64,000 nt of DNA, taken from positions 3,348,001 to 3,412,000 of the forward strand of contig CM034140.1 in NCBI GenBank assembly GCA_019914995.1, given 5' to 3'. The stretch's first letter is position 1. The number at the start of each line of letters is the position of its first letter. The position numbers and the translations under genes are program-made. This document shows, one piece after another, positions 1 to 9,697 of this stretch. A model generated the notes under the pieces. It made no database searches, was not told the DNA's origin, and was given only the letters and a program-made list of their open reading frames with translations. This DNA is from Acanthochlamys bracteata (lineage: Eukaryota > Streptophyta > Magnoliopsida > Pandanales > Velloziaceae).

Positions 1-421
1 ATGTGATTTTTAAACAATCGTAAGCGATTTTCTAAACAAATTAGGCTCAACACAAATTAACAATTGAATTCTCCTCTCACCAACCAATAGAAAAAGATTT
101 CAATGAATTCATTAATTAATGTGATCTTGGCTCACCTGCCAACCAACCAATCAATCTTAGAATATTTTTTCATTTTATTTTTAGTAACCAATAAATGAAT
201 ATGCCAAATCTATAGCACTGCCTATGCTTGGCCAAGCAAGTGGTTAATATACATCATTACTAAGGAGTCAGAGTACAAAGGGCTGAAGTTATTTCATTCA
301 CCAAATATTTTTGTCGGATACCCACTGCATTTAAATAGAAGGCCATCAATTATCACACTATTACATAAAATTTCGAAGTAAAAAATAAATTTTTTTCACT
401 CTAGAGTACTCCATTTCTCCT

Positions 422-429
422 TATAAATA
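422..429 (+). promoter_or_regulatory. TATA box of first lipid-transfer protein gene
   Basis: TATAAATA lies 60 bp upstream of the ATG at 489. That leaves room for a start site near 455 and a short leader. The core matches the one in front of the second lipid-transfer protein gene at 9619. Confidence 0.6.
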
Positions 430-488
430 CGACCGGCTAATTAAGAAGGCGCAATTCATAAGAACCAAACTAAAAAGTAACATCACCG

Positions 489-969
489 ATGGCTCGTTCC
501 AATTTCTTCACTACAACATCATCGCTTCTGGCATTAACAGCAGCAGCTCTGCTCCTAGTTGGCTCTCCGTATTACACCAACGCGTCCATCACATCATGCA
601 ACACAGTGTACAACGCTCTGCTGCCATGCCTATCTTACGTGACCGGATCCGGTGACCCTTCCCCGCAGTGCTGCGGTGGTGTTCGTGGCCTTCTTGCATC
701 CGCCGGTGCTACATCTGATCGCCGAATGGCGTGCAACTGCATTGAGAACTTGGCGGGATCGGCTCCACCGGCGTACGTTCCGCGCGCCATTACTCTCCCT
801 GCCAAGTGCAAAGTTAACCTGCCGTTCAAGATTGCACCCAAAGTGGATTGCTCCAAGTGAGTCAGTCTATGTTCTTTTTGCTGCAGCAAAATTAAACTTA
901 TTTCTAAAAAAATTTCAACTTTTATGAACTGATGATTTTGTTGATCTGTTGAGTTTCAGGATCAATTAA
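489..969 (+). CDS. Type I non-specific lipid-transfer protein, copy A
   Basis: CDS is join(489..856,960..969), 125 aa. A hydrophobic signal peptide covers about residues 1-32, so the mature protein of about 93 aa should be secreted to the cell wall. There it would bind acyl lipids in a helical tunnel held by four disulfides. The eight-cysteine motif is complete at residues 37, 47, 61, 62, 82, 84, 107 and 121, with type I spacing C-x9-C-x13-CC-x19-CxC-x22-C-x13-C. The intron starts with GTGAGT at 857 and ends in TTTCAG at 959. Splicing replaces a premature TGA at 858-860 with the family's usual ending (CSKIN). This late intron and the 125-aa length are identical to copy B at 9698. The family acts in cuticle building and defence; the role of this copy is not shown by sequence. 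Confidence 0.93.
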
Positions 970-1862
970 ATGGGAGCAATGAGGGTGGATCTGCAGGATT
1001 CAAAAGAAGATTTTATTATTATAATCATTAATTTTGGTTTGTAATGAGTTGCTAATTCATTATCTAGCTGCAGTATCAATTAATCTGGAGTTACCGCTTT
1101 TGTGATAGCTAATAAAAAGTAATGTAATTGTCTGTCGCAGTGCAGTACTGTGATATGATTTTCATCTGTTGTTATTAGTTACTAATGTTCAAAAATGTTT
1201 TGGTTCTCATATTAATGTTTTTTTTGGGTCTTAATTTTGTACTTGATTATACGTGGGAACAAATACAATAGTGTCATCGACGTCACTGGCCATATTTATC
1301 TTGTCGGCAAAAATATGGATGTGCTGTCCATCAATAACCATAATATAATTAATCAAATAGTTTTTATTGGTGCATGAATCAGTGTTTTTTTTTTTTAAGT
1401 TAATCTCAGTTGTTAATTGCTAAAATAGCATATAATTAAGCATAAAATTGGAATAATAATATAATATTATACTTATATTATAAAATTGTTAATTACAATT
1501 TTTAATAATTACATTAATAATATATTGCTATTATTAATTTTAATAAATTTAGGATCAACGTAAATTCATCTTCTTTTTTAATTTGAGAGTTCAATATATG
1601 CGTAGGATGGATAATCTGTGAACAAATTACGTGATCCACAATAAATGTTCGACATGTAATTTATGACAAACTTAAGGCGGCCTTGTGGGATGTTTGGAGT
1701 TGTTAGGAAATAGATTTTTTTAAAATAAATATATTTTAATAATTTTATATTTAGTAAATTTATTCGTCTTGATTGTCTTAATTGAATATATGATCTAGTA
1801 CCTAATAATATATCTTATTGTTTAATAAAGACTTTGTACTAAATTTTATTTAACAAATTATT
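970..1862. other. 3' flank of lipid-transfer gene A and AT-rich spacer
   Basis: The first 150 bases probably include the 3' UTR of the upstream gene. The rest is AT-rich DNA with no credible reading frame, RNA gene or recognisable element. Confidence 0.5.
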
Positions 1863-2423
1863 AGGGGTGGCAAATTTCGACCCGATCCGAAAGTTCGATC
1901 CGAAACCGATCCCGAAAAAGTCGGATTCGGGTCAACACTTAGCCGGATCGATTTCGGGTCGACTCGAAAATGACCCGAAATTTTAAATGGGTTCGGATTG
2001 ACCCGAAATTGACCCGTTTAATTCATTTAACTATTTATATAATATATATTATTTAATAATTAGAAAATAATAGCAAAAAATTTGAATTTAATTTGTGTAT
2101 ATATATATATATTAATTTATTTTAACTTAACTAATTTTTATTTAATTTATAAAATTTATCAAAATTAATATTTTTTTAAAAATATATCATAATTAATAAT
2201 TTTTATATATTATTATTAAAAATTAATATTTATTATTTTTATTTTAATAATTTTAATTATTAAATAGGTCGATCCAAGTTTGATTCGATTATAAATAGGT
2301 TGTGTTAAGGTTGATAATTTTGACCCATATAAATAAATGGATCGAATTATGGTTGAACAATTTTGACCCGATTATTATATAGATCGACCCGGAACCGACC
2401 CAGAAATCCGAATTGTCACCCCT
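1863..2423. mobile_element. MULE-like MITE with AGGGGTG termini
   Basis: The element is 561 bp and non-coding. The left end (AGGGGTGGCAAATTTCG) and the reverse complement of the right end (AGGGGTGACAATTCGG) are imperfect inverted repeats. Both ends are followed inward by runs of short GACCCG/CGGGTC-type words. The flanks are ACAAATTATT (1853-1862) and ACAATTTATT (2424-2433), which match at 9 of 10 bases and look like a target duplication of the Mutator size. The superfamily assignment rests on that duplication length and is inference. More decayed relatives lie near 5793, 16286 and 26248. Confidence 0.65.
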
Positions 2424-2746
2424 ACAATTTATTGTAAAATCACTCTTCCCTCATTCAAAAACATGTAATATGGCATAATTTAACCATATTACTAGTGTTT
2501 TATTTCACCATTAATCGTTAATCGTATAGTTGCGATTTTGAGAAGAACACTAATACCATATGAAGGAATTTGTAGAATTAAAATTTAAGCTAACACAAGA
2601 TTAAAGTATGTAATTAATATATGAAACTTGAGTATACATATTTTCAATATTTCATATGTAATAATTGTTTACATTTTTCAATTTGAATAAGCAAGTGTGT
2701 GAAATCAAATTATTTTAGTGGATATAACATTCATCAATTCTAGGAT
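2424..2746. other. AT-rich spacer
   Basis: No gene or element is recognised between the MITE and the CACTA element. The last three bases (GAT, 2744-2746) are the left target duplication of the CACTA element. Confidence 0.5.
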
Positions 2747-2779
2747 CACTACTATAAAAATAATTATTATCAACTGAAA

Positions 2780-2975
2780 ATTACCGACTAATAAATTTCA
2801 ATCAATAATAATATAATATATCGACTGAAAAATTATCAGTCGGTATAGCTGATTAGTTTACCGATTGATACATATATCAGTCGGTAAATTGAACATATCA
2901 CCGACTTACTTGATATTTAGTCGGTACTATTTATTAAATTTACCGACTAAAATTTGGTTCAATCGGTAATCAATC
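2780..2975. repeat. Left subterminal repeats of the CACTA element
   Basis: Several copies of ACCGACTA/ACCGACTG and their complement (AGTCGGTA) occur in both orientations. In CACTA elements such clustered subterminal words bind the element-encoded DNA-binding protein (TNPA type). The same words fill the other end at 5013-5300. Confidence 0.8.
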
Positions 2976-3956
2976 TTAATCAACTGAGTGAACCAATCCC
3001 AGCCGTTTCCTCCCCCTCATTCTAGCTCCCACTTCTGCTATTGCTCCGCCTCATTCGAGCTTCCGGACTGTTGTTTACCAAATCTTTCTCAATTTTTTAG
3101 GTGTTCTGTTGTTGCTTCGCGTTTTGCTAGCTCCGGTCCACTGATTTTGAGATTTCGCAGGCTGTTTCCTAAAACCTAGCTTCCTTCTCCGGCGCCGGCA
3201 ACCCTTCCTTGCAGGTATAATCTCTGACTGGCGAAGAAAGTAAGCAATTCTCGCTGCAGCCAACATCCCCTTTTCTTATTCTGTAGTCCGAATTCGATCA
3301 ATTAGTTGTGCTGTCGTTCTCTCTCTCCAATCGATCAATTATAGTGACTACAGTTCAAAAATAATTAACTTAATTAACGACGAATAGTTATGATTAACAT
3401 ATTAGTAGGGCCTTATGTCAAAAAGAAGAGAGATTGTGATGCTTTTTAAGTGCTTTCATTTCTGGAAGAACAATATCAAAAGGAAAAAGGTAAAGGCTAG
3501 AAGAATTCCTCTCAAGAAATGGCAAGTGTCACTAACTCTCTTACTAATATGCTTCAAACATCATGATCTCTTTCTTTGATGTCCAAGCGGTGTAACCAGT
3601 TTCACACTGATCCCTGTAGTGAGGGTGAGTATGGCTTTCTATAAGTGCTTTTCCGAACAGCTGCTGCAGAACAAGACTTGATTGAGGAGCCAAAACAAGA
3701 GGAAAACAAATTAAGAGAAGAAATCTGAAAGGTATTATCTTAAAGATATATAGTATGTTTGTTTTGATTGAAAATGTTCTTTATGTGTCCATGTTTTGCT
3801 GAAAATTCATTTTCATTACAGGTACTACTTGTATAATTTGCTGCTTATGGCAATACTATCATTACTATGTAGTGTTTCTGTACTTTGGAAACACATTAAG
3901 AGACTGGAACATTTGGTCTTGATTTCTCTTGTAATCTGAAGTTCCTGATTGCAGAG

Positions 3957-4867
3957 ATGGAAGAGACGGTGATGTCATGCTTCTGGGGACCAGTTACAGC
4001 TACAGACTGGTGTGAGAAAAATTACAAATATTTCTCATTTATTATGGAGTTCTATAATACTATGTCCAATGTTCCTGGAATTCTTCTGGCGTTTGTTAGT
4101 CTGCTTACTGCTGTTCGTCAACATTTTGAGAAGAGGTTTAGTGTTCTCCATATATCGAACATTATATTAGCAGTTGGAAGCATGATATATCATGCAACAC
4201 TGCAGCGCGTGTTTCTCTTTTCCTTCAGCTTGATTTTGTGTTTAACCATACCTGCATATAACGTTTTTTTCCCGATTAATAAAGTTGATCTGCAATAACA
4301 TGCCACGATTGACTTGCTCTACTTTCACCTTGTCTCAGTGTTACCACTTGTCTGACCATAGTTTGTTTTTTTTTCTTTTTGTACATATATAGAATTCGTT
4401 TACGAGTTCTTCTGATATCTTCTGATTGGTGTTTCAGAATGCAGCAGAGTGATGAGACACCAACGGTTTGGGAAATGCTGCTCTATCTGTACGTGCTGTA
4501 CTCGCCTGATTGGCACTACGGTAGCACAATGTCTTCCTTCTTGTTCCTCTACAGCGCCGTATTTGCCATTGTTCACGTTCTGGTCCGATTACAAATGTTA
4601 TTCAAGCTGCACTATGCAACTCTTTACCTTCTTTGCATTCCGCGAATGTTCAAGTATTACATGCACACAGCAGATGCAGATGCCAACAGGCTCGTCCGTC
4701 TCTTTCTTGTCACGTTCTTTCTAGGAAGTTCATGCGGGTTGTTTGATCGTTTTCTGTGCAAGCAAGTTACAACTATCACATTTGTGTTCCCCCGTTTGTT
4801 TCTTATTGGATATGCTCTTTTTGTTTATGTTTATTCATGTATTTTATTTTGTTCAAAAGATTTGTAG
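3957..4867 (+). pseudogene. Captured, 3'-truncated alkaline ceramidase gene
   Basis: The frame from ATG 3957 matches the start of plant alkaline ceramidase (ACER, CREST superfamily), a membrane hydrolase that splits ceramide into sphingosine and fatty acid. A predicted CDS join(3957..4208,4445..4867) is open for 224 aa against roughly 255 in the family. It keeps the motif around YHATLQ, the following QSDETP and the SPDWHY segment. After the FLCK motif at about the last third the match stops. The frame then runs through hydrophobic residues that look like translated intron sequence, so the copy seems to end at an exon-intron border of the donor gene. The family's C-terminal zinc-binding histidines are therefore absent and activity is unlikely. 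Retained introns mean capture at the DNA level. The exact splice acceptor (4444 versus 4437) is uncertain: only the former keeps the frame. No full-length donor gene is in the window. Confidence 0.88.
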
Positions 4868-5012
4868 TTTGTGTAAAAAAAACTGGCGTGAGGTATAACA
4901 GCAGTTCCAAAACTTCAAGTATTTTAATAAAATTGGTTTTTAAATAATTTTTATTGTTATTGTGGTCAGAGAGTTGTTATGAATTCTCAACTGTCATTAC
5001 AGTGATTGAAAG

Positions 5013-5300
5013 CTTTACCGACTAAAAAACTTTAGTTGGTAAACTTGTGCAATTGCCGACTGAATATTCAGTCGGTAATGTCAAAAATATACCGACTAAG
5101 AATTTCCGTCGGTAATTTTATAAATTACCGACTATATAATTGTAGTCGGCATTGAACAGTAATTTGCCAACTGCTTTACTTTTTCAGTCGGTAAATATTT
5201 TGCCGACGGTTTACCGACTACATCTTTTTCAGTCGGTAAAAGTACATTACCGACTGTTTTTTAACTAGTACCGATTTTTTTTTCGGTCGGTAAAGACTAC
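5013..5300. repeat. Right subterminal repeats of the CACTA element
   Basis: A dense series of head-to-head units reads ACCGACT, a short spacer, then AGTCGGT. At least five such pairs can be seen, each able to form a hairpin. They mirror the left subterminal array and mark the 3' end of the transposon. Confidence 0.85.
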
Positions 5301-5316
5301 TTTTGTAGTAGTGGAT

Positions 5317-5792
5317 GTTACTGAAATAAAACAATTTATTACTAAAATAAAAGAATTATTATTTATTTCTAAGATAAAAGAAACTTTATCTCTGAATAAA
5401 GAACTAATTATCTATAAGTTACTAATAAGTGATAATATTATCTAATATATTAATAATTAATGATAAATTCTCATGAAGCAAAAATGTTACGAAGATGAGC
5501 AACAGCTAGCTTATTTTGAAAAGTTACAAACTTACGATTCATAATATCCTTTCGCCAATTCTATCTAATAATTTCAAACTACAATACACGCTTCAGATTT
5601 CTCAAATCTTCAATCGGTAATATTCTCTTTTCACAGGTTCCAATATCCCATATATAATAATATTTTATTCTCGAATTATATTTTTTTTTGAAAAAAATTT
5701 AATACTTTTTTATCGAAAGCAAAATATATTTAATTATAATAGTATAATAATATTTACATAAAAATATATATATATATAATATTTCACGTACG
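5317..5792. other. AT-rich spacer between CACTA element and MITE relic
   Basis: Apart from short A/T runs, nothing is recognised here. No reading frame resembles a known protein. Confidence 0.45.
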
Positions 5793-6054
5793 TAGGATTG
5801 ATAATTTAAATTAATGGGTCAGTTTCAGATCGACTCATTTAATAATCGAATCAAATTCATTCTATACTAATCTAATTTATAGATTTATACGAATCAAAAT
5901 TGTCAATACTAACTCAATTTATTAATAATCGGGTCAAATTTTGATCGATCTATTTAATAATTAAAATTTTTAATTTTTAATTCTATATCTTTAAAGTACG
6001 AATTCTGATCGACCTATTTATACGAATTCAAATTATCAATACTAACCCAATCTA
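5793..6054. repeat. Truncated relic of the AGGGGTG MITE family
   Basis: The stretch starts with a decayed terminus (AGGATTGATAATT) and continues with the GGGTC/GATCGAC words seen in the intact copy at 1863. It is cut off at 6055 by the LTR retrotransposon. The missing half does not continue beyond the right LTR at 9138. Confidence 0.45.
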
Positions 6055-6571
6055 TGTCATGGTATGACTATTTTGGCTATTCTTCCCATCGAAATTACTT
6101 TGGTAAAGTATTTTTGTCTAGGTAAATTTATCTTGTGCATAAGTAAAGTCTAAAGTATGATAGAATACTCTAGATATAAAATAGTTGGCTTAAATCTAGA
6201 GTAGGTTAGGGAATACTTTAGCAAGGTGGAGACTTTTGTAAAGGATATGTTGTAAGAACTTTCTGGATCATGTATTCTTCACCGTCCGATCAAAACAATC
6301 TCCACCGTCCGTTGAGGAGGTGGAGAAGCTATAAATAGGAGGGTGAGCTCTTATTTGGGGCCATTAAGCAAGATTTGTAATATAAGTATAGCTATATAAA
6401 GCTTTCGTTTCAAAGTTCTCTCTTGCAAGCTTTCATCTCTTCTCTTAAGTCCCTTCTTGCCACAAAGTCTTTAGCTATCTTTGATAGCTCTTTTGGGTAA
6501 AGGTTGACTTAGCCACAAAGGATCGTGACTAAGTGCCGCACGAACCAAGATAAAACTCTAGGCCCGTGACA
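6055..6571 (+). repeat. 5' LTR
   Basis: Starts TGTCATGG and ends CCCGTGACA, with an inner TATAAATAGG-like core near 6330. Compared with the 3' LTR it differs by many transitions and few indels. It more often has C or G where the 3' copy has T or A. Confidence 0.9.
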
Positions 6572-6573
6572 AG

Positions 6574-6586
6574 TGGTATCAGAGTC
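6574..6586 (+). promoter_or_regulatory. Retrotransposon primer-binding site
   Basis: TGGTATCAGAGTC lies two bases after the 5' LTR. It is complementary to the 3' end of initiator Met-tRNA, apart from the terminal bases, and is the usual primer site of plant LTR elements. Confidence 0.85.
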
Positions 6587-6604
6587 AGGTTCTGCTAATC
6601 AGAA

Positions 6605-7740
6605 ATGGCAAGCGGAAGCGACGTTACCATCCATGAGGGAAGGGAGATTGATAAGAGAGCTCCCGAGAGCAGTCGCCAACGGAAGGAGAAGTCTAGGGAC
6701 GTTATGGCAAACGTGAATGCAAGGCTCGCTAGGGTGGAGCTTGTTATGGCGGATAAGGTGGACCTGTTCGAGGAGTTGGGCCAAAGCATCGAGAAGCTCG
6801 AGAAGGGATAAGAAGAGCTTCGTAGGGAGATGTAAGGTGCCTTGAATATAGTGGCCGAATCATCGTCTCGCCAAGGTAAGGCCCTTAAAGACTCTCTCTT
6901 GGGTGATGTGGATGCTCTTAAGAGGGAAGTAGCGACCCTTAGGGAAGAGATCGCAAGGTTGACTACTGAATTGAGGGATGTCCGAGGGAACTGGACACTT
7001 TGCAAGATGGCGGTTACACAAGGGGGAGTTTCCGCCGTATCTTCAACTTCGACTCCTTCGAAGATGGATGTTCCAAGACCCAAACGTATAACGGTGCGCG
7101 GAACGCGAAGGAGATTGATAACTTTCTTTGGAGCTTAGAGCAACTCTTTAGGAGTACCGGCATCACGGGGAGATACAGGTAAGATTGATCATGCCACTAT
7201 TTATTTTGAAGATACCGCAATGGTATGGTGGAGGAGGAGGCATGCTGAGATCGAGAGGGGGACCTACACCATTGCCACTTGGGAAGAGTTCAACAAGGAA
7301 CTCAAATGGCAATTCTATCCGGTAAATGCCGAGGATGAGGCAAGGACAAAGTTTCGGCGCTTGACTCATCGGGGCAGTATAAGAGACTATATCAAGGAAT
7401 TTTCAGAGTTGATCTTGGAGATCCATAATTTTTCTGAAAGGGAGGCCCTTTTTATTTTCATGGACGGATTGCAAACATGGGCAAGGCTGGAAATCCAACG
7501 TAGAGGATCTCAAGACCTCAACTCTGCTATTGCCATAGCCGAGTCCCTCATAGAGTTTCAACGGCCCGAGAAGCATAAGCTTCGAGATGACTCCAAGGAC
7601 AACGGCGGTGAACATAGCCATCAAGTCAAGGAAGCAACGGTTGACTCACTAAGGACCAAGGGAATGGTAAGAATCCTTTAAAAATGCTTCCTTTGTGATG
7701 GACCTTATATGGCAGGGAATGCTCAAAACGGAACAAACTT
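6605..7740 (+). pseudogene. Retrotransposon gag, frameshifted
   Basis: The N-terminal part is a charged coiled-coil region (6605-7040) interrupted by stops near 6809 and 6833. A retrotransposon gag capsid domain follows at about 7085-7610 and includes a WWRRRH-like motif and the FMDGL segment. A frame change occurs near 7085. A degenerate zinc-knuckle start (KCFLC, about 7680) is broken by another frameshift. Several lesions rule out a functional Gag. Confidence 0.85.
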
Positions 7741-7758
7741 TTCGCATAAATAGAGATA

Positions 7759-8595
7759 ATGGACGAGCCACAACGGCAACCTGAAGAGGTAAAGATGGGC
7801 TCGCTACAACTACTTAATGCCATCCAAGCCAAAGCCGAATTATCAAAACGTGAGGTGAAGGGTCGGATGTACGTGACGACCAAAGTTGAAGGACGGGAGG
7901 TCCAAGCTTTGGTAGACACAGGGGTGACCCATAATTTCCTCGAGGAGAAGGAAGCCACGAGGCTCGGCATCAAGTACGAAAAGGGACAAGGATGAATTAA
8001 GGCGGTTAATTCTGAACCCAAATCTATTGTTGGTGTTGCCCGTGGAGTCCAAACATGCATAGGTGAGTGGACTGGCCTTTTGGACTTTTCCGTTGTGCTC
8101 ATGGATGATTTTTCTATAGTTTTTGGTATGGAGTTTATGGATCGCGTAAAGGCCGTACCTATCCCTTTTGCCAACTTCATGTGGATCATGAATGAAGGGA
8201 AAACGTGCATGGTACCTTTGTCGCGAGAAGTAAATTTCCAATCCAAGACTACTTTGACCTTACAATCCTCAAGAGAGAAGAAGGAGGCACAACCAACAAT
8301 TCAGGCCATCCCAAAAGAACCAAATCATCTCAACATGGAGCCAAGGGATGATCAAAGTATCGCAGCATCCATAAGAGCATCAGCGTCTATTATGATGACA
8401 CCCGAACGAAACGTGGAAGAAATTTTGGGGCATCGATTCATCCCAAGACGTGGTAATCGTCCATATTATTCTGAATATTTGGTCAAGTGGAAGGGTCGGC
8501 TAGACGATGAGTCAACTTGGGAGCATGAAGATAACTTATGGCCATTCCACCATAAGATCCAAGAGTTCCGCTACAGCTCCACACAACTGCGATAA
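7759..8595 (+). pseudogene. Retrotransposon protease fused to chromodomain, pol core missing
   Basis: The frame from 7759 carries the retroviral-type aspartic protease active site (LVDTG, followed by THNF) at about 7909. It is cut by a TGA at 7993-7995. A continuation in the same family resumes from about 7996 to 8280. A chromodomain then appears at about 8410-8560 (EYLVKWKG followed by the DESTWE motif), ending at TAA 8593-8595. In complete chromoviruses reverse transcriptase, RNase H and integrase lie between these two parts. Here they are joined by a short low-complexity linker. Confidence 0.85.
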
Positions 8596-8610
8596 AGACA
8601 TCGCGAAATA

Positions 8611-8622
8611 GGTGGGGGAAAA
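8611..8622 (+). promoter_or_regulatory. Polypurine tract
   Basis: The run GGTGGGGGAAAA lies directly before the 3' LTR. This is the expected position for the plus-strand primer of reverse transcription. Confidence 0.75.
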
Positions 8623-9138
8623 TGTCACGATATAGCTATTTTGGCTATTCTCTCTATCGAAATTACCTTGGTAAAATATTTTTTACCTAGATAAATTTAT
8701 CTTATGCATAAGCAAAGTTTAGAGTATGATAGAATACTTTAGATATAAGATAGTTGGCTTAAATCTATAGTAAGTTAGAAAATACTCTAAAAAATGGAGA
8801 CTTTTATAAGGGATATTTTATAAAAACTTTCTAAATCATGTATTTTCTACCGTCCGATCAAAACAATCTCCACCGTCCGTTGAGGAGGTGGAGAAGTTAT
8901 AGATAGAGAGGTGAGCTCTCATTTGGGGCAATCAAATAAGAGTTGTAATACAATTATAGCTATATAAAGTTTTCTTTTCAAAGTTCTCTTTTACAAGCTT
9001 TTATCTCTTCTCTTAAATCCCTTCTTGCTACAAAATCTTTAGCTATCTTTGATAGCTCTTTTGGGTAAACGCTGATTTAGCCATAAAAGATCGTGACTAA
9101 ATACCGTACGAGCCAAAGTAAAACCCTAGATCGTGACA
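8623..9138 (+). repeat. 3' LTR
   Basis: Starts TGTCACGAT and ends ATCGTGACA, so its two termini are perfect 9-base inverted repeats. Length agrees with the 5' LTR to one base. Sequence differences are mostly transitions. Confidence 0.9.
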
Positions 9139-9618
9139 CACTATGTTCGGCTACAGCTAACTACCCACAATGACGGTTGCCCACACCTTTTTGCGGCCGC
9201 CACCACTTGAAAAATACCAACACCCTAATTAACTTAAAGATAATTAGAGTGATCTAAAAATATAGGCAAATACGGCTCAAGCTTGCATGTGATCCGAACA
9301 CTTTACAAAGTGTTTTTATTCCAACAAATTAATGCGATCACCTCTTGAACTAACAGCAAAAGCGATGAAAAGAAAAAAACAAATATTCAATTAGCTGTTT
9401 TGCATCCTGGTTGATTTTGTAAATCTATTAATTTCAAAACACCGCCATAATCTCGTCCATGCAACTTGGAGAAAAATATATCTTATCCTAGTGTTATGAT
9501 CAAAAGTTTTAACATCAAGCGAAAAAGAAAACACTAACAAATTCAAAAGATATTGGTAGCCAGTATCATTTCGTCTTCATTCTTCACTTTAATCATAACC
9601 CCACTATCAAACTATCTC
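9139..9618. other. Upstream region of lipid-transfer gene B
   Basis: Spacer and presumed promoter of the gene at 9698. No coding sequence or repeat is recognised. Confidence 0.5.
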
Positions 9619-9626
9619 TATAAATA
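9619..9626 (+). promoter_or_regulatory. TATA box of second lipid-transfer protein gene
   Basis: TATAAATA lies 72 bp upstream of the chosen ATG (9698), at nearly the same distance as in copy A. Confidence 0.6.
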
Positions 9627-9697
9627 CCACGCATCAACTTACAAACCTTATTCATCCCTACAAATCAAATTCAATCAATCAATAGTTAGTGATAGCA

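Larger units (their letters stand above)
2747..5313 (+). mobile_element. Non-autonomous CACTA (CMC) transposon carrying a captured gene
   Basis: The ends are CACTACTATAAAA (left) and, read from the right, CACTACTACAAAA: 12 of 13 bases match. Both sides carry the same 3-bp target duplication GAT (2744-2746 and 5314-5316), the size used by CACTA elements. Both subterminal regions are packed with direct and inverted copies of TTACCGACT. No transposase is present, so the element needs one in trans. The interior holds a GC-richer stretch at 2990-3260 resembling a 5' UTR, a possible short exon near 3660-3730, and two exons of an alkaline ceramidase gene (3957-4867). Ends and duplication are well preserved, so the insertion is not very old. 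Confidence 0.9.
6055..9138 (+). mobile_element. Internally deleted Ty3/gypsy chromovirus-type LTR retrotransposon
   Basis: Two LTRs of 517 and 516 bp (6055-6571, 8623-9138) begin TGTCA and end TGACA. The primer-binding site matches initiator Met-tRNA (TGGTATCAGAGTC, 6574-6586) and a purine tract precedes the right LTR. The 2.05-kb interior keeps gag, an aspartic protease with a DTG motif and a C-terminal chromodomain. Reverse transcriptase, RNase H and the integrase core are missing altogether. Chromodomains sit at the integrase C-terminus of plant chromoviruses, so this is a chromovirus derivative in which the pol core was lost. The flanks (ATCTA left, CACTA right) do not form a clean 5-bp duplication. 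Confidence 0.9.

Noticed and set aside
489..927. Overlapping frames 635-889 (minus) and 652-927 (plus) over lipid-transfer gene A
   Set aside because: They are shadows of the GC-richer coding exon; the cysteine pattern identifies the true frame.
5013..5300. Regular short inverted repeats resembling a CRISPR-like array
   Set aside because: They are the subterminal repeats of the CACTA element, with spacers of irregular length and in a plant nuclear context.
9689..9697. In-frame GTG start that would lengthen lipid-transfer protein B by three residues
   Set aside because: The ATG at 9698 gives the family's MAR start and exactly the same length as copy A. GTG starts are not expected in plant nuclear genes.
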